From Wenjunlia tyrosinilytica (GTDB lineage Bacteria; Actinomycetota; Actinomycetes; Streptomycetales; Streptomycetaceae): a DNA stretch of 64,000 nucleotides. A model generated the notes under the pieces. It was not told where the DNA came from. It saw nothing but the letters and a program-made list of their open reading frames with translations, and did not search any database. Where the stretch lies: assembly GCF_014646055.1 (NCBI RefSeq), contig NZ_BMMS01000007.1, positions 62,001-126,000 of the forward strand, written 5' to 3'. Each line of letters begins with the position of its first letter. Positions within the stretch are counted from its first letter, which is position 1. The translations under genes and the position numbers were made by a program. Below are positions 19,053-27,199 of the stretch, piece after piece.

Positions 19053-19448
19053 GGTGACCCCTTTGGTTTACGTCTGCGAGGGCGCTGCCCCCAAGGAGGG
19101 TTGGTTGATGAGCGCTCGTGAGGCTTGACGAGCACTTGAGCCCGCCGCACGCGGGCCCGGATCCCCGGATGCGGGGGGTAAGGATCCGTTCTACCGGAAA
19201 CACTCCACCGGCGCGGGGGTAATTCCCCAGCGCGGATCTGTCTGCCGACACCGCGGCCGCCTCGGCGGCTCACGGGAGGGTTGATCATGTGGAGCATCGG
19301 GGATCGCCCGTTATCTGATTTTGACACACCGGTGCCCCTGAGATCGCCCGACCGGATGGCAAGATGCGGGAATCACACAGGCCCATGGGTCTCGGGCATA
19401 TGTCCGAATGTTTTCCCGTTACGGCTCTCCCCCGCAGGAGGAATCACC
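19053..19448. other. Divergent intergenic region between malic enzyme and an amino acid ABC transporter
   Basis: No gene is seen. A TTGACA at about 19322-19327 is a possible -35 box for the transporter operon, but no matching -10 box is clear. A GC hairpin candidate (CCGGATCCCCGGATGCGGGG region, about 19158-19178) and short CTTGA repeats near 19124-19138 lie on the malic enzyme side. GCAGGAGGAATCACC gives the transporter's binding-protein gene an excellent ribosome binding site. Confidence 0.4.
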
Positions 19449-20393
19449 ATGACCGCACGCTCCACCCGGCGCTGTCTGCTGGCGACCGGAGCCCTCGTGG
19501 CCTCGGGCGCGCTGATGCTCACCGGTTGCGGGGACCAGACGAACAAGTCCGGTGGGGGGGCCAGCGAGTCCGCCGGAACCAGCTCCGCACCCCTGTTCAA
19601 CAAGTTGCCGAAGAAGTACCAGGACGCCAAGGTCATCAAGGTCGGCTCCGACATCAACTACGCGCCCGTCGAGTTCAAGGACAAGGACGGCAAGACGGCG
19701 ATCGGAATCGACCCCGACCTGGCCAAGGCCCTGGGCAAGCAGCTGGGAGTGACCTTCCAGTTCCAGGACAGCATCTTCGACAACCTCATCCCGTCGATGC
19801 AGACCGGTCGCTTCGACGTGGCCATGTCGGCCATGTCGGACACCAAGGCCCGTGAGACCGGCAAGGACGACACCGGCAAGAAGGTCGGCCCGGGCGTCGA
19901 CTTCGTCGACTACTTCACCGCCGGCACCTCGATCCTGGTCCAGAAGGGCAACCCGAAGAACATCAAGTCGCTGAACGACCTGTGCGGCAAGGTCGTCGCC
20001 CTCCAGCGCGGCACCACCTCGCAGGACGTCGCCACCGCCCAGGCCAAGCGGTGCAAGGACGACGGAAAGGCCAAGCTGACCATCCAGACGTTCGACAAGG
20101 ACACCGACGCTCTGGTGCGCCTGCGCCAGGGCGCCTCCGCCGCCGACCTGAACGACTTCCCGGTGGCCGCGTACAACGCCAAGACCTCGGGCGGCAAGTA
20201 CGAGGTCGTCGGCGATCAGATCGAGGCGGGTCCCTACGGCATCGCCGTCACCAAGAGCAACACGCAGCTGCGTGACGCGCTCAAGGAGGCGCTCGATGCG
20301 GTCATCGCCAATGGCGAGTACAAGAAGGTGCTCGAGAAGTGGAACGTCACCGACGGAGCGGTGCTGAAGGCAGAGGTCAACGGCGGTTCCTGA
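19449..20393 (+). CDS. Polar amino acid ABC transporter, substrate-binding lipoprotein
   Basis: A 314-residue secreted lipoprotein. Signal peptide with twin Arg (RSTRRCLLATGALVASGALM) and lipobox LTGC, so the mature protein begins at the Cys and is anchored to the outer face of the membrane. The rest is a family 3 solute-binding fold: INYAPVEFKDKDG, IDPDLAKALGKQLGV, FDVAMSAMSDT, then FPVAAYN in the second lobe. First gene of a binding protein, permease, ATPase operon. Likely ligand glutamate, glutamine or another polar amino acid. ATG 19449 is chosen for the AGGAGG upstream and the signal peptide. Confidence 0.92.
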   Translation: MTARSTRRCLLATGALVASGALMLTGCGDQTNKSGGGASESAGTSSAPLFNKLPKKYQDAKVIKVGSDINYAPVEFKDKDGKTAIGIDPDLAKALGKQLGVTFQFQDSIFDNLIPSMQTGRFDVAMSAMSDTKARETGKDDTGKKVGPGVDFVDYFTAGTSILVQKGNPKNIKSLNDLCGKVVALQRGTTSQDVATAQAKRCKDDGKAKLTIQTFDKDTDALVRLRQGASAADLNDFPVAAYNAKTSGGKYEVVGDQIEAGPYGIAVTKSNTQLRDALKEALDAVIANGEYKKVLEKWNVTDGAVLKAEVNGGS

Positions 20394-20424
20394 GCACGCT
20401 TCCTCGCGAGAAAGTTAACAGCAA

Positions 20425-21390
20425 GTGACTGAGCCGATCGACAGGGGCCCGGCCGACATGCCGCCGGGCGGGCCCACCGTCCACAAGTCCACGAGCGCCG
20501 GCGGGCTGCCGCCGCAGGCCATCAAGGCCATCCCGGTCCGCCACTACGGCCGCTGGATCAGCGCGGTCCTGGTACTGGGCGTGCTCTCCCTCATCGGGGT
20601 CGCCTTCGCCAACGCGGACGTCAACTGGAACGTGATCCCGGACTACCTGTTCTTCGACACGATCGTCAGGGGTGCGGCGAACACCCTGCTGATCACCGTA
20701 CTGTCCATGACCGTCGGTGTGGTGCTCGGCATCGTCCTCGCGGTGATGCGGCTGTCGAAGAACCCGGTGACCAGCACGGTCGCCTGGTTGTACATCTACC
20801 TCTTCCGCGGCACCCCGGTGCTGGTGCAGCTGTTCCTGTGGTACAACCTCGCGTTGATCTTCCCGGTCCTGAACCTCGGGTTCTACAAGGACGAGATGAC
20901 CGACGTCATGACCCCGTTCCTTGCCGCCCTGCTGGGGCTGGGCCTGAACGAGGCCGCGTACATGGCCGAGATCTGCCGCGCGGGCATCCAGTCGGTGGAC
21001 GAGGGCCAGACCGAGGCGTCGCACGCGCTGGGCCTGACCGGCACGCAGACGATGCGCCGGATCGTGCTGCCCCAGGCGATGCGGGTGATCGTCCCGCCCA
21101 CGGGCAACGAGTTCATCAACATGCTCAAGACCTCGTCGCTGGCCTACGCGATCCAGTACCAGGAACTGCTGAAGGCGGCCACCGACATCTCCAGTCGTAC
21201 CCTTGCGGTCATGGAGATGCTGTTCGTGGCCTCGATCTGGTACCTGTTCCTGACCAGCATCTTCAGTATCGGCCAGTACTACCTCGAGCGGCGGTTCGCC
21301 CGCGGCGCGACGCGCAACCTGCCTCCGACCCCGCTGCAGAAGATCCGGGCGAACCTGACCCGCCTCAGCCACCGGGAGCGTGTCGCATGA
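20425..21390 (+). CDS. Polar amino acid ABC transporter, permease
   Basis: A 321-residue inner-membrane permease with about five hydrophobic helices. The HisM-type coupling loop is present ([20 protein letters not shown], then [22 protein letters not shown]), which contacts the ATPase. A longer than usual cytoplasmic N-terminus (about 50 residues) precedes helix 1 ([19 protein letters not shown]). Begins at GTG 20425, 31 bases after the binding-protein gene; its TGA overlaps the ATG of the ATPase gene (ATGA). As the only permease, it probably forms a homodimer. Confidence 0.92.
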   Translation: MTEPIDRGPADMPPGGPTVHKSTSAGGLPPQAIKAIPVRHYGRWISAVLVLGVLSLIGVAFANADVNWNVIPDYLFFDTIVRGAANTLLITVLSMTVGVVLGIVLAVMRLSKNPVTSTVAWLYIYLFRGTPVLVQLFLWYNLALIFPVLNLGFYKDEMTDVMTPFLAALLGLGLNEAAYMAEICRAGIQSVDEGQTEASHALGLTGTQTMRRIVLPQAMRVIVPPTGNEFINMLKTSSLAYAIQYQELLKAATDISSRTLAVMEMLFVASIWYLFLTSIFSIGQYYLERRFARGATRNLPPTPLQKIRANLTRLSHRERVA

Positions 21391-22172
21391 GCAACATGAT
21401 CAAGACCAGCGGCCACCCCATGGTCAAGGCCGAGGGTGTGCACAAGTCCTTCGGCCTGGTCCCGGTCCTCAAGGGCATCGACCTCGAGGTGCAGCCCCAG
21501 GAGGTGTTCTGCCTGGTCGGCCCCTCCGGCTCCGGCAAGTCGACCTTCCTGCGGTGCATCAACCACCTGGAGAAGATCAACGCCGGGCGGCTGTCGGTCG
21601 ACGGCGAGCTGGTCGGCTACCGCGAGAGGGGCGACAGGCTCTACGAGCTCAAGGACCGCGAGGTCGCGGCCAAGCGCCGGGACATCGGCATGGTCTTCCA
21701 GCGCTTCAACCTCTTCCCCCACATGACGGCGCTCGGCAACGTCATGGAGGCCCCCATACAGGTCAAGGGAGAGTCCAAGTCGGTGGCGCGCGAGCGTGCG
21801 CTCAAGCTCCTGGACCGGGTGGGCCTGGCCGACAAGGCCCACAGCTACCCCACCCAGCTCTCCGGCGGGCAGCAGCAGCGGGTGGCCATCGCCCGCGCGC
21901 TGGCGATGCAGCCCAAGCTGATGCTCTTCGACGAGCCCACCTCGGCGCTCGACCCGGAGCTCGTCGGTGAGGTCCTGGACGTCATGCGCGGCCTGGCCGA
22001 GGACGGCATGACGATGATCGTGGTGACGCACGAGATGGGCTTCGCCCGCGAGGTCGGCGACGCCCTGGTCTTCATGGACGACGGTGTCGTCGTGGAGGCG
22101 GGCCATCCTCGCGAGGTGCTGACCAATCCGCAGCACGAACGCACCAAGGCGTTCCTGTCCAAGGTGCTGTAA
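21387..22172 (+). CDS. Polar amino acid ABC transporter, ATP-binding protein
   Basis: A 261-residue GlnQ-type ATPase. Walker [11 protein letters not shown]-loop in [13 protein letters not shown], signature [15 protein letters not shown], Walker [13 protein letters not shown], and H-loop VVTHEMGFA are all intact. A slightly extended insert after Walker A ([19 protein letters not shown]) is common in actinobacterial members. It overlaps the permease gene by four bases and ends the operon; a 10-bp hairpin follows. Confidence 0.94.
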   Translation: MSNMIKTSGHPMVKAEGVHKSFGLVPVLKGIDLEVQPQEVFCLVGPSGSGKSTFLRCINHLEKINAGRLSVDGELVGYRERGDRLYELKDREVAAKRRDIGMVFQRFNLFPHMTALGNVMEAPIQVKGESKSVARERALKLLDRVGLADKAHSYPTQLSGGQQQRVAIARALAMQPKLMLFDEPTSALDPELVGEVLDVMRGLAEDGMTMIVVTHEMGFAREVGDALVFMDDGVVVEAGHPREVLTNPQHERTKAFLSKVL

Positions 22173-22182
22173 AGGACGTGAC

Positions 22183-22214
22183 GGCGGCGGTGGGCCCTGG
22201 GGCGCACCGCCGCC
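22183..22214 (+). terminator. Terminator after the amino acid ABC operon
   Basis: GGCGGCGGTG and CACCGCCGCC form a perfect 10-bp stem with a 12-base loop, starting 11 bases after the ATPase stop. The loop itself contains GGGCCC and may fold further. Confidence 0.8.
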
Positions 22215-22452
22215 TTCGGCATACGGGGGCTGCTTGAGCGCGAGCATCAGCCCCGCGCGAGCCGGGCGGGCCGCAGGGCGCTCTCGGCCTCGTTCACCCG
22301 CGAGGTGGCCGGGTCGGGCACGCGGTCGGCGTTCATGAGGACGCACCGGGTCGAAACCCCTCCGGGCGATCTGCCGTAATACCCTTGATGGCAGACCGGC
22401 CATTACCAGCTCGATCCACCACGACCATGGACCGACCACGTAAGGATCAGAA

Positions 22453-23073
22453 GTGGAACTGGCCTATTACTCGGATTACGCCGTGCGTCTGGTCAACACC
22501 GAGGAGCCCGGCCGCGGGGAGGACTCCCTGACGTCCGTGGAGGCGGTACGCGAGCTCTTCGGGGCAGGGGCGCAGGCCGCCCGGCGCACCGTCGAGGCCG
22601 ATGTGACCCGCCTGCGCTCGGTCCGTACGCGCCTGCGCGCGATCTTCGAGGCGGCGTCCGAGGACGACCAGGTCAGGGCGGTGGACCTGCTCAACGCCCT
22701 GTTGATGGAGTTCCCGGTCAGCCCGCAGATCTCCGGGCACGACCACCTCGACGAGGCCGGCCGCCCCCGCTGGCACATGCATCTGGCCGAGCACGCCGCC
22801 AGCGCGACCGGCGCCTACGCCGCGCTCGCCGGCATGGGCCTGGCCGTCCAGGTCACCGACCTCGGCGTGGACCGCCTCGGCATCTGCCAGGCCGCGCCCT
22901 GCCGCAATGCCTATGTCGACACATCGACGAACCGCTCGCGGCGCTACTGCTCCGACCGCTGCGCCACCCGCGCCAACGTCGCCGCCTACCGCGCCCGCAA
23001 GCGCCTGGAGAACGACCGCTCGACCCCGACCGGCCGCACCGCCCCCAAGAGCCAGGCGGCGGTGGAGGAGTAG
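22453..23073 (+). CDS. CGNR zinc-finger (ABATE-type) protein
   Basis: A 206-residue protein. N-terminal helical ABATE-like domain starting MELAYYSDYAVRLVNTEE, then a C-terminal CGNR zinc finger (about 150-190) with C-x3-C in GICQAAPCRNAYVDTSTN and CSDRCATRANVAAYRARK. The family is thought to be made of stress-related transcriptional regulators. GTG 22453 follows AAGGATCAGAA. Its last 88 bases overlap the end of the convergent sodX gene. Confidence 0.85.
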   Translation: MELAYYSDYAVRLVNTEEPGRGEDSLTSVEAVRELFGAGAQAARRTVEADVTRLRSVRTRLRAIFEAASEDDQVRAVDLLNALLMEFPVSPQISGHDHLDEAGRPRWHMHLAEHAASATGAYAALAGMGLAVQVTDLGVDRLGICQAAPCRNAYVDTSTNRSRRYCSDRCATRANVAAYRARKRLENDRSTPTGRTAPKSQAAVEE

Positions 23074-23399
23074 CCCTTCCTCGGCCGGTACCTGCCCAGC
23101 ACCCGGCCCAGCACCAGCTCGGCGGGCACCGTCCCGAACTCCCGGCTGTCGTTGGGCACATAGGGGTTGTCCCCCAGCAGCCACCAGCCCCCGTCCCGGC
23201 GCCCGACCGCCCGCTTCACGACGAGCAGGTCCTGCTGGAACGGATGCCTGGCCACCACCACGTCCCCCGGCCGCACCGCCACGCCGTAGCGCACGAGCAA
23301 CTGGTCCCCGTCACGGAAGGTGGGCACCATCGAGGGCCCCCGCACCGCAGCCCACCCGAGCGGGGGCGCAGCCGCCACCGCGGTGTCCTCGGTCCGCAT
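22986..23399 (-). CDS. sodX: Nickel superoxide dismutase maturation protease SodX
   Basis: A 137-residue S26 signal-peptidase-like protease that removes the short propeptide of Ni-SOD. Catalytic Ser23 lies in RGPSMVPTFRDGD, the general-base Lys in DLLVVKRAVG, and the substrate-loop GDNPYVPNDSREFG is present. It lacks the membrane anchor of ordinary signal peptidases, matching a cytoplasmic substrate. It diverges from sodN and shares a promoter region with it. The last ~29 residues are read through the opposing CGNR gene and look like a non-conserved extension after RYRPRKGY. Confidence 0.92.
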   Translation of the reverse strand: MRTEDTAVAAAPPLGWAAVRGPSMVPTFRDGDQLLVRYGVAVRPGDVVVARHPFQQDLLVVKRAVGRRDGGWWLLGDNPYVPNDSREFGTVPAELVLGRVLGRYRPRKGYSSTAAWLLGAVRPVGVERSFSRRLRAR

Positions 23400-23547
23400 G
23401 AGCGCTCCTCCCTGTGTCCTGTGTGTTTGTCCACTCCCTCTCAGGGTGGCCCAGACTTTCGTCCTAAGACCCTAGGGCCGGTCGAGAAATCCCCTTGCTC
23501 TCGGAGTAATCTCGCACGTGAGAAGACGATCACGAGGAAGGACTTCC

Positions 23548-23943
23548 ATGTTCGCTCGCCTGTTTGCTCCCAAGGTGACCGTGAGCGCCCACTGCGACCT
23601 CCCCTGCGGTGTGTACGACCCGGCCCAGGCCCGCATCGAGGCCGAGTCGGTCAAGGCCGTTCAGGAGAAGTACCAGGGCAACGACGACGCGCAGTTCCGC
23701 ACTCGCGCCATCGTCATCAAGGAGCAGCGCGCCGAGCTGGTCAAGCACCACCTCTCGGTGCTGTGGAGCGACTACTTCAAGGCTCCGCACTTCGAGAAGT
23801 ACCCGCAGCTGCACCAGCTGTTCAACGACGCCCTCAAGGCCGCCAGCGCCACCAAGGGCTCGACCGACCCGAAGACCGGCCAGGCCCTGCTGGACCTGAT
23901 CGCCGAGATCGACAAGATCTTCTGGGAGACGAAGAAGGCCTGA
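23548..23943 (+). CDS. sodN: Nickel-containing superoxide dismutase
   Basis: A 131-residue precursor. A 14-residue propeptide (MFARLFAPKVTVSA) precedes the Ni-hook HCDLPCGVYDPAQ, in which mature His1, Cys2 and Cys6 bind nickel. The rest is the four-helix bundle of the hexameric cytoplasmic enzyme that converts superoxide to oxygen and peroxide. GAGGAAGGAC precedes ATG 23548. SodX, encoded divergently, must cleave before His1. In S. coelicolor, nickel raises sodN expression and represses the iron SOD gene through Nur (established knowledge). No clear Nur box is seen here. Confidence 0.97.
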   Translation: MFARLFAPKVTVSAHCDLPCGVYDPAQARIEAESVKAVQEKYQGNDDAQFRTRAIVIKEQRAELVKHHLSVLWSDYFKAPHFEKYPQLHQLFNDALKAASATKGSTDPKTGQALLDLIAEIDKIFWETKKA

Positions 23944-23982
23944 TCTTTGCCCAGGCCGTCTGACCCGCGTTTCCACGGGTCA
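23893..23982 (+). ncRNA. Candidate s-SodF small RNA from the sodN 3' end, with terminator
   Basis: In S. coelicolor a ~90-nt RNA processed from the 3' end of sodN mRNA (s-SodF) base-pairs with the iron SOD (sodF) mRNA; this is recalled, not derived here. The equivalent place in this window ends in a clear hairpin, TGACCCG/CGGGTCA with an 8-base loop (23961-23982). The 5' end given is simply 90 bases upstream. The target sequence is not in the window, so pairing could not be tested. Confidence 0.4.
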
Positions 23983-24004
23983 CATCGCCTACCCTTCCGC
24001 ACCC

Positions 24005-24136
24005 GGCCCGCAGGCCGCCGAGAACGGCGTCCATGACGGTCCGGGTGCGGTCCACTTCGCCCGGCCACAGGTGGGCATGGATCGGCAGCGTAAGGAGCTT
24101 GGCCCTCTCCAAAGGTTGAGCACCTGCTGGCAGCGT
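24005..24136 (-). pseudogene. Possible remnant of a DegT/DnrJ/StrS aminotransferase C-terminus
   Basis: Directly after the TGA of the HAD-like gene, the same frame stays open and encodes TLPAGAQPLERAKLLTLPIH, then AHLWPGEVDRTRTVMDAVLGG. The order LLTLP-I-H, a turn, then D-x-x-R-x-x-x-A-V resembles the last ~35 residues of DegT-type sugar aminotransferases. There is no start codon of its own and no remaining catalytic domain. It looks like the leftover edge of a deleted gene at the boundary between sodN and the island, although the short length limits certainty. Confidence 0.35.
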
Positions 24137-24685
24137 TCAAGCCGCCGAAGCGTTCGCCATGTATCTTCTGGCCCAAGCCTCGATTGCGTCCAAGTGCTCG
24201 GCGTGCAGACCCGCCCGATGATCGGGCTGCACGAGCAGCGTGGGGCTCCCCCTCTTGGTACGTTCCTCGGCCCACTCGTGGTCCAGGACGGTGAAATCGT
24301 CGTCGATCCAAGCGGTCGGCGCGCCGCCGAGCCACCCATCGACGTAATCGCGCTTCCACAGATAGCCGTTCGGATGGCTGGTCGTGATCTGCGGGCGCGG
24401 GAGGTCGACATACGGCAGAGGCGGCAGGCCGAGGAGCGGCCCGACGAGGGTGGTGGCGTCCTGACGCCAACTGGTGCACCAGACCGGGGTGACCAGGCCG
24501 ATGCGGATGATGCCCATGAGCATGGGGCCGTGGGCGGGGTTGAGCCAGATGGTTACGGAGGCGTCGGGGGTTCGGCCGCCAGGCACGACGTCGTGACGGA
24601 TGTGGGTCGCCGGGCAGGCCTCTTCCGCGTCCGGGAAGGGGATAAGGACGCCGTCGATGTCGAGGAGCAGGTATGGCAGGCGCAT
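24137..24685 (-). CDS. HAD-like phosphatase-fold protein
   Basis: A 182-residue protein with the N-terminal HAD signature LLLDIDGVLIPF (nucleophile-type DxDGV) and a late acidic motif AWIDDDFTVLDHEW, consistent with HAD motif IV. TSW after VWC may serve as motif II. It carries no cap domain of size. The substrate is unknown; such proteins dephosphorylate sugars, nucleotides or small metabolites. GGGAG precedes ATG 24685. It is the last gene of the minus-strand group of the island, 30 bases after the methyltransferase gene. Confidence 0.7.
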   Translation of the reverse strand: MRLPYLLLDIDGVLIPFPDAEEACPATHIRHDVVPGGRTPDASVTIWLNPAHGPMLMGIIRIGLVTPVWCTSWRQDATTLVGPLLGLPPLPYVDLPRPQITTSHPNGYLWKRDYVDGWLGGAPTAWIDDDFTVLDHEWAEERTKRGSPTLLVQPDHRAGLHAEHLDAIEAWARRYMANASAA

Positions 24686-24715
24686 CGGTGTCTCCCAAGG
24701 GGCCGGGGCGGGGGG

Positions 24716-25408
24716 TCAGAGCTTGCGCGCGGTGATCAGCAGGGTGGTGGGCCAGCGGTCGTGGCGGGCGTCGTGGAACTCCTGGGCCGAAGTGAGCCAG
24801 AGGCCGGCGCGGTCGAGGTGCTTGTCCCAGCAGTGGGCGTCGAAGTCCCAGCGGGCGATGGGTAGTCGGGTGCAGTCGGGGAGCGAGACGTAGTCACGGC
24901 CGGGGCGGTCGTCGGTTGAGGGGCGTCTGCCGCCGCGTTGGGGGTGGGGGACGGAAAAGGCAAGGGTGCATCGCGGTTTTAGGTGCTGGGCGATGGCCGG
25001 GAGCAGGAGTTCGGGGGCTACTAGGCCGATGGCGCCGAAGACGGAGTAAATGGCGTCGAAGTGGTCGTCGGAGGCTTGCAGGTAGTGCAGGGCGTGGCCG
25101 GCGACGAAGGTGAGGGTGTTCAGTCGGCCGTAGTGCGAGCGGGCTCGGCGGACCTGGAGGCCGACGAGGTCGACGCCGGTGGCCTGGGCGCCGTAGCGGG
25201 TGGCGAGGTGTGCGGCGTTGTGGCCGGGGCCGCATCCGAGTTCCAGTACTCGCTTGCGGCACAGGTCCGGGCCGAGGATCTCGGCGCCGGGCCCGCTGCC
25301 GGGTCGCGTGGTCCACTCCATCCGTGCGGGCACGGTCAGCGGCTCGGCGGCGCCGGCCGTGGTGCGCTTTAGGGCGTGGACGTACCAGGGGGAAGCCTGG
25401 GAGAGCAC
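24716..25408 (-). CDS. Class I SAM-dependent methyltransferase
   Basis: A 230-residue protein with a full motif I (RVLELGCGPGHNAAHLA), an acidic motif II (ATGVDLVGLQVRRA), an aromatic-flanked motif IV (FDAIYSVFGAIGLV) and a post-motif strand TLAFSVPHPQRGG. The N-terminal ASPWYVHALKRTTAG precedes the core. It starts at GTG 25408, one base after the stop of the phosphotransferase gene, with a perfect GGAGG six bases upstream, so the two are coupled. The substrate cannot be read from the sequence. Confidence 0.85.
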   Translation of the reverse strand: MLSQASPWYVHALKRTTAGAAEPLTVPARMEWTTRPGSGPGAEILGPDLCRKRVLELGCGPGHNAAHLATRYGAQATGVDLVGLQVRRARSHYGRLNTLTFVAGHALHYLQASDDHFDAIYSVFGAIGLVAPELLLPAIAQHLKPRCTLAFSVPHPQRGGRRPSTDDRPGRDYVSLPDCTRLPIARWDFDAHCWDKHLDRAGLWLTSAQEFHDARHDRWPTTLLITARKL

Positions 25409-25409
25409 G

Positions 25410-26321
25410 TCAGACCTCCAGGAGGTGGAGCACGTCAGTGAGGTGGCGGCGTACGGCTTTGATGTAGGCGGGGTCGGTGGCCGGGTCATTGACCCAGCGG
25501 ATGGACTGCTCCATGAACCACTCGACGGCCCACATGCGGTGCCAGCCCAGTGCCCATCTCTCGGCGGGGAGACCACCGCGTTCGACGAGGGCGTCGGGGG
25601 TGCCGCCTTCGGTGACGTAGGTGTCCAAAAGGACCCGAAGACGCACGGGGTCGGGGGTGTCGAGGGTGCCGTGCCAGCTTGCGAAGTCGAACAGGCCGGG
25701 GCCGGTGAAGGCACGAGCGAAATCCAGCAATCGCCAGCCCTGCCTGCCAATGTGGAGGCTGGTGGGGTGGAATTCGGAGTGCACCCAGCCGAACGGAGCC
25801 ACCGTCGCACCGGCCGAGCGTGCTTCGGCCGCCTGGGCGATGCGCTCGAGGGCCCCCTCGACGTCATCCGCGTCCTGCCAGCGCTCGGCCTTGCGGAGTC
25901 GGCCAAAGTGCTCCAAGGCCCGACTCGGCAGGGTGCGCAGCCGCTCCTGGTCGAGGACGGGCAGGGTCGCAGCCGTGCGGGTGCGGTGCAGGACCACTGC
26001 GGCGGCAGCGCCGTCGAGTTCGTCGGCCTCGCGGACGGCAGCGCCAAGGTCCTCCAGCAGCATCCCGAGCCAGCCGTGCACCATTGCGGAGGAGTGAACA
26101 GCGGGCACCGGGACGCCGAGGGTGTGCGCAAGCCGGAGTGCCTGGTCCTCGCGGTCGAAGGGCTTCTTGGCGTACTTGAAGATTGCGGTGGTGCCGTCGG
26201 TGAAGGTCAGGCGCTCGACGCCGGACATGGACCACACGCGCACCTCCTCGCGCTCCGGGGTGGATCGGTCGGCGATGGTCAGGAGGTTGTCCAGGAGTTC
26301 GGCGTTGAGGGTCGTGTCCAT
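25410..26321 (-). CDS. Aminoglycoside-phosphotransferase-fold protein with an altered catalytic loop
   Basis: A 303-residue kinase-like protein. N-lobe with TAIFKYAKKPFDRE supplying the ATP Lys and MVHGWLGMLLEDLG as hinge; C-lobe with GWVHSEFHPTSLHIG where active APH/ChoK enzymes have H-G-D-x-x-x-x-N, followed by RLLDFARAF, the metal-binding Asp region. The catalytic Asp is therefore Glu and the Asn is Ser, so activity is uncertain. Second gene of the minus-strand group: it follows the unknown 249-residue gene and overlaps no gene, but is directly coupled to the methyltransferase. ATG 26321 gives MDTTLNAELLDNLL. Confidence 0.7.
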   Translation of the reverse strand: MDTTLNAELLDNLLTIADRSTPEREEVRVWSMSGVERLTFTDGTTAIFKYAKKPFDREDQALRLAHTLGVPVPAVHSSAMVHGWLGMLLEDLGAAVREADELDGAAAAVVLHRTRTAATLPVLDQERLRTLPSRALEHFGRLRKAERWQDADDVEGALERIAQAAEARSAGATVAPFGWVHSEFHPTSLHIGRQGWRLLDFARAFTGPGLFDFASWHGTLDTPDPVRLRVLLDTYVTEGGTPDALVERGGLPAERWALGWHRMWAVEWFMEQSIRWVNDPATDPAYIKAVRRHLTDVLHLLEV

Positions 26322-26396
26322 AGGGGCTCCAGTGCGATTGGCGGCATCCGGGGTGGGCGGGAAGTGTCGGCCCGCCCCGGAGCCGGGGCTGTGGTG

Positions 26397-27146
26397 CTAT
26401 GCGGCCGGGGTCACGCGGTGGGCGTAGACCTGCTCGATCCATCGGGCCTTGAAGGACGCGAGGTCGTCGCGGAAGGCGGTCATCGAGGCACCGTAGGGCG
26501 CCACGACCCCACCGGTCTGGTCCGGCACGGACTGGCAGCCGTGCACGAGCCGTCCGCCGAGGGCGGCATGGGCCTTGATGGACTCGATGCGGCGGTGCTC
26601 GTTGAACCAGCCGCCGTGGTAGACCTCGTCAAGCAGGCGGCCCATCCCGTCGTCCAGGTCGAAGACGACGGACGTGGCGGCGGGGAAGAACCAGCACGGG
26701 CCGACGTTGGAGATGTGCCCGTCCAGCTCCACTTTGTTCAGCGCCATCAGCGTGGCGGCCTGGCGCAGCATCAGCAGGTGCTCGGCGGTGATCTGCGGCA
26801 GGCCGAGGCCGGCGAGGTGCTCGTCGCGGAAAAGGTACGCGTACACCTCGTAGGCCGTGGCGAGCACCCGGGCGGCGTCCGAGGTGGGCTTGGCGTGTGT
26901 CCTGATGAACTCCAGCGCGAGCTGCTCGACCGTGCTCTCGGTCGTCTCCTCCACGTCCAGGAGCTCGGCCTTGACCAGCTCCCAGTCGGCGACGAGCCAC
27001 GTGCTGGACTCGAAGCGGAAGAAGTACTCGGTCGGGTCGATGCTGATGCGCCGGCCGTCGACCTGGATGCCGGGCAGGCGGCTCCAGCGCTCGTCGAACG
27101 CCTCGGGCAGCACGACCGTGATGGCCGCGGTGTCGATGGTGGTCAC
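26397..27146 (-). CDS. Unrecognised 249-residue protein, first gene of the island's minus-strand operon
   Basis: A soluble, mostly alpha/beta protein starting at GTG 27146 behind a GGAG five bases upstream (initiator then TTIDTAAITVVLPEAFDERW). Notable stretches are EYFFRFESSTWLVADWE, a long helical part (SDAARVLATAYEVYAYLFRD), VGPCWFFPAATSVVFDLDDG and GGWFNEHRRIESIKAHAALG. No signal peptide, membrane segment or familiar catalytic motif is visible, and I do not recognise the family. Its codon use fits the genome, and its place as leader of a run with a kinase-fold protein, a methyltransferase and a HAD protein suggests a shared pathway. Confidence 0.6.
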   Translation of the reverse strand: MTTIDTAAITVVLPEAFDERWSRLPGIQVDGRRISIDPTEYFFRFESSTWLVADWELVKAELLDVEETTESTVEQLALEFIRTHAKPTSDAARVLATAYEVYAYLFRDEHLAGLGLPQITAEHLLMLRQAATLMALNKVELDGHISNVGPCWFFPAATSVVFDLDDGMGRLLDEVYHGGWFNEHRRIESIKAHAALGGRLVHGCQSVPDQTGGVVAPYGASMTAFRDDLASFKARWIEQVYAHRVTPAA

Positions 27147-27167
27147 CGTGTCTCCGTCTCTGATCGG

Positions 27168-27199
27168 CCGGGTTCGGACACAGGAATGCCCGAACCCGG
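27168..27199 (-). promoter_or_regulatory. Perfect 10-bp inverted repeat at the head of the island operon
   Basis: CCGGGTTCGG (27168-27177) and CCGAACCCGG (27190-27199) with a 12-base spacer lie 22 bases upstream of the first minus-strand start codon. The repeat could be an operator for the divergent XRE regulator or a hairpin in the 5' leader. A second small repeat, CCGT-CACTC-ACGG, lies near 27294-27306. Confidence 0.45.

Noticed and set aside
17814-19121. Plus-strand open frame opposite malic enzyme
   Set aside because: No recognisable domain; the opposite strand encodes a complete malic enzyme.
23500-23530. Nur-like box (TTGCTCTCGGAGTAATCTCGCA) upstream of sodN
   Set aside because: Only loosely palindromic; matches to the Nur consensus are too few, and Nur is known to act on sodF rather than directly on sodN.
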